From: Bigelowiella natans CCMP2755
Taxonomy: Eukaryota > Cercozoa > Chlorarachniophyceae
NCBI GenBank assembly: GCA_000320545.1
Contig: ADNK01001701.1
Location: forward strand, 41,001-105,000
Length of the DNA stretch: 64,000 nucleotides
Direction of reading: 5' to 3'
The notes under the pieces are model-generated. The model was given only the letters and a program-made list of their open reading frames with translations, had not been told where the DNA came from and made no database searches. The translations under genes and the position numbers were made by a program. This document shows positions 61,367 through 64,000 of this stretch, piece after piece; the first letter of the stretch is position 1, and each line of letters opens with the position of its first letter.

Positions 61367-61600
61367 TTATTCATCCAAGAGTCTGACTTCTTTGCCGCTT
61401 GCCTTCGACCATTTCGCGAGTTTAGTGGTGACTGTTTTCTCATCCATTGTACCCTTTATCACCACTGATTTCTTGTCCAGATCGCAGATGACCTCTTTCA
61501 CACCTTCAATTTTCTTGGCTATCTTTGTGATCGCGTTAGAGCAACCTGAGCAGGACATTGCTGCAAAGTATTTAATCGTCGTCTCTTTGTTTTCCGCCAT
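61367..61600 (-). CDS. ATX1: Copper chaperone, ATX1/ATOX1 type (HMA domain)
   Basis: Cytosolic Cu(I) carrier that hands copper to a P-type ATPase in the secretory pathway. A single 77-residue exon, the usual length: MAENKETTIKYFAAMSCSGC. It has the metal-binding MxCxxC loop (MSCSGC, residues 15-20), then ITKIAKKIEGVKEV, DLDKKSVVIKG and TAKLA-type second helix (TTKLAKWSKASG), matching the beta-alpha-beta-beta-alpha-beta ferredoxin-like fold. The family's conserved C-terminal Lys (here KASGKE) is present. ATG 61600 is the only sensible start. It is the only intronless gene resolved in the window. It is divergent from the 7TM gene. Confidence 0.92.
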   Translation of the reverse strand: MAENKETTIKYFAAMSCSGCSNAITKIAKKIEGVKEVICDLDKKSVVIKGTMDEKTVTTKLAKWSKASGKEVRLLDE

Positions 61601-62036
61601 TTTGGGTCTGGGGAACTCTGAGAATATGGCTCCACAGTCGGATAAAACACTTCTATTTCACCTCTGAATTTGTACATACGACGTGTAATGAATCATGTCG
61701 TTACTCTAAAAAGGGACAGTCCTAGGAGATTAACTAACTTGATGTGCATTTTGGAATTCGTGATGTGCGACAATCAAAATACTACTTTTTATGATAGAAA
61801 TCCATGGGAATAATATTAGTTAATATTAGATCTAGCTCTTATTAACAGAAACATATCTTGAACACCTTCCGTTGAAGCAATATCATCCGCAGGATCGTTC
61901 ATAGTCGATTACGTTGAGGCCCTCCACATACTCAATCGGCATTGCAGTGCCTTACAAGGAGTATCATGTAAGCACAGTCGTTTTCATAGCCTTTAGAATG
62001 ACACTTGAAGTGACTTATTTGACTTATTCTACTTAG
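61601..62036. promoter_or_regulatory. Intergenic region and possible first exon between the copper chaperone and 7TM genes
   Basis: Holds the copper chaperone promoter. A candidate first exon of the rightward 7TM gene (about 61908-61968, DYVEALHILNRH...) ends at a GTAAGC donor, but its phase does not match the next exon, so it is unproven. Confidence 0.35.
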
Positions 62037-63899
62037 GAGACCTAGCTACGACTTAACCGGTAATATCCTTTACGCGTTGTTTCTGGGATTATACATTTTC
62101 CTTGGACTGATGGCGGGGCTTCAGCTCTTTCGCTTAGCAAGGTATAAGTTTCCTTTGATCTTTAGTGAGTTTGTGCCAATTAATCCATGCACTAAATTTG
62201 TGAGTTGGATACCAACTGTGGAATATTACATTTTACACCTGAAGGTGCGGGAAATGGCGAAATTTTATCGGCACAATTCACCTCTCTGTGATTATAATAA
62301 GCCTCTTTCGGGTATATCGACATATATGAGAGTTCAATTCTAAGCTAAATCAGTCACCACTCGCACACTCATACACAGAGAGAGAGAGGGGGGGGGGGGG
62401 GGGGGGGAGAGGGGGGATGGAGAGAAAGGCAGCCTAACAGCACAAACCATGTTTTCAAGTACAAACGCATGCCTGATATAAATCGTGGGTAAAAAAGATT
62501 TTCAGCTTCATTGTGCTCCTCAACCGATCAATTTTCACTGTCTCTGTTTGGATGGATTTGGTATTCTTTGCGGTCCCGTTCACCCTCCTCTACACGGTGA
62601 TAGAAGAATCATCAAACTTGAATCTTTTTGCTGAAATGTTTTTGCATTGTATCATCGTTGGGTTACATTAGTTTCTTCTTCTCCTCCTCCTCCTCCTCAT
62701 CCTTTCTTGTTTTAGATCTATACCATTATTTTTCTTTCCTGGTTGAAAGAGGTAAGAATCAAAATCAAACGCCGCCTTTATACTGCCCATTATCATGTGG
62801 TAAAGATGTGAGTGAAGTGAGCTTTGTATTACTTTTTACATGCTTATTTTCGATTGGTATTTCTCCAAAAGGTTCATTACCGGCGCTACTTGCACTTGAT
62901 GCCATTTCGGACAACGCGCCGAATGTAAAAATACCACATGATACCACATGCATGCTCTGTTACTGGATTGATAGCTGCCCTACTATGGTTGGTTATTAGT
63001 GGATTTGCTTGAACATAACAACAGTATCATTTTGTAATAATTCCATATGCAACAACGATTGATGACAAAAATATATATTTGCTCTGCTACACGAAACTAG
63101 AAAGAGGCCGTCGATGAACAATCAGTACCAATGATTTTTAAATAACGAATTTTATCCCTTTTCTTCCTTCTACAATGTCCTCCTTACTGTATATATGTAT
63201 GTATGTACCACAGGTATTTGGCTGCTTTTGGAATTGGAAATGCTGCACTCTGGGTGTTGATAATGATCATTTTTTTCTCGCTTGAAGGCGGAAGAAGTAG
63301 CAGCTATCTAGAATCTGTGCTTGCGACATCGGTAAATTGAGGGTGTATGATGATGATGATGATGATATGAATTGAATGCGGAAGAGAGAAAGAACTCATA
63401 GGTCTCATCCTTTTTGCAATCAGAGTAGTATTCAGTGATAACTTGATAATATTTGCAACGTTCATAGCTCATCACAACTCGAAGCAACCAACCGCAATGC
63501 TTACCCGCAATTAATCATCGCCAACAAAACTCTAACAAGCCCTTCTCTCTATATATTGTTATCGACGTTAAAAGGTCATTCCAGGCTTCAATATAATCGT
63601 AGCTGCAGTTGGCATGTTATACTCAATGATTCGGTTGGAGATTGTTAACAACAACAGTAGGATGATGTCTGGGATGCTTTCATCATCATCATCCGGCAAC
63701 ATGATGGACTATGGCATGCTCGATCACAACAAAATCAAGAGCTATGAGAAAAAAAATTCTAAGAAGAAGAAGAACGTTGGCGGTGATAATTACCATAAGC
63801 GAAAAGATCAAGAAAAGGGGGGAGATGATGATGCTGTTGTGGATCCTCCTCTTAGCATGAAAAAGCGTGATGTCATCTATGTTGGATTATGCCTTCTAG
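62037..63899 (+). CDS. THH1/TOM1-like seven-helix membrane protein, partial
   Basis: Multi-pass protein resembling the THH1/TOM1/TOM3 family of plants and protists. Phase-consistent exons: 62037-62141 (NILYALFLGLYIFLGLMAG), 62506-62596 (DLVFFAVPFTLLYT), 62716-62751 (IYTIIFLSWLKE), 62872-62924 (VHYRRYLHLMPFRTTRR), 63214-63331 (YLAAFGIGNAALWVLIMII), 63575-63899 (VIPGFNIIVAAVGMLYSMI, then a Ser/Lys-rich loop with KKKKN and VDPPLSMKKRDV, then GLCLLG). The order of helices and the basic segment between helices 3 and 4 match the family; the long low-complexity loop near 63650-63840 is extra. The 5' exon is not identified and the 3' end lies beyond the window. GPR137-type relatives are an alternative. 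Confidence 0.58.
62383..62417. repeat. (GA)n/(G)n low-complexity tract
   Basis: A GAGAGAGA stretch leading into a run of about 18 G and further G-rich sequence inside the first resolved intron of the 7TM gene. Confidence 0.85.
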
Positions 63900-64000
63900 G
63901 TCGTCACTACTACTAATATTAATATAAAAATAAGTACCATCATTAGCAAAGTAGCTACCAATCGCATGACTCGTCCTTTGAAACTCCTCTACTACTACCG

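Noticed and set aside
61184..61468. 94-codon plus-strand ORF
   Set aside because: Partly antisense to the copper chaperone gene and without family resemblance.

Overview
The window is nuclear DNA of a eukaryote, most likely a unicellular protist. Genes are monocistronic and split by many GT-AG introns. Several encode universally eukaryotic machinery: TFIID subunit TAF11, the SMN-complex protein GEMIN2 and DNA ligase IV. I could not place the lineage. Intron-dense genes, heavy microsatellite load, a kinase-like/Sel1 protein, a GT61 enzyme and a THH1/TOM1-like membrane protein would fit several SAR-type or related protists, but that is inference. All gene models were built by hand from splice motifs, reading phase and family resemblance; no database was searched.

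Layout, left to right: start of a CDP-alcohol phosphatidyltransferase (phosphatidylinositol synthase-like, -, runs off the left edge); repeat island; membrane-anchored NHL-repeat gene (-, 2.4-7.3 kb); repeat and decayed-ORF region (7.5-9.7 kb); TAF11 (-) head to head with a 31-exon EF-hand/RGG gene (+, 11.5-19.7 kb); short island; GEMIN2 (-, 20.5-22.7 kb); island; LIG4 (-, 24.2-27.9 kb) head to head with a secreted GH3 beta-glucosidase (+, 28.2-33.1 kb); island; a 103-residue two-helix membrane protein (-) head to head with a polytopic membrane/GT61 glycosyltransferase fusion (+, 35.3-39.7 kb); island; a secretory-pathway membrane protein (-) head to head with a TPR gene (+, to 46.5 kb); island plus a broken hAT transposon (47.2-51.6 kb); a basic Arg/His-rich gene (-) head to head with a kinase-like/Sel1 gene (+, 53.7-60.0 kb); island; copper chaperone (-) head to head with a THH1/TOM1-like 7TM gene (+, runs off the right edge).

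Six divergent gene pairs are therefore present. CTAG/GCATGC-rich repeat islands sit next to gene 3' ends and never inside a head-to-head promoter. From 0 to about 46 kb most introns carry long microsatellites; the 52-60 kb block has short AT-rich introns without them. The genes do not form a pathway. The points most worth a second look are a RanBP2-type zinc finger spliced into the catalytic core of DNA ligase IV, the transporter-like/GT61 fusion, the kinase-like domain with an HQN catalytic motif fused to eleven Sel1 repeats, and the island/divergent-pair layout.
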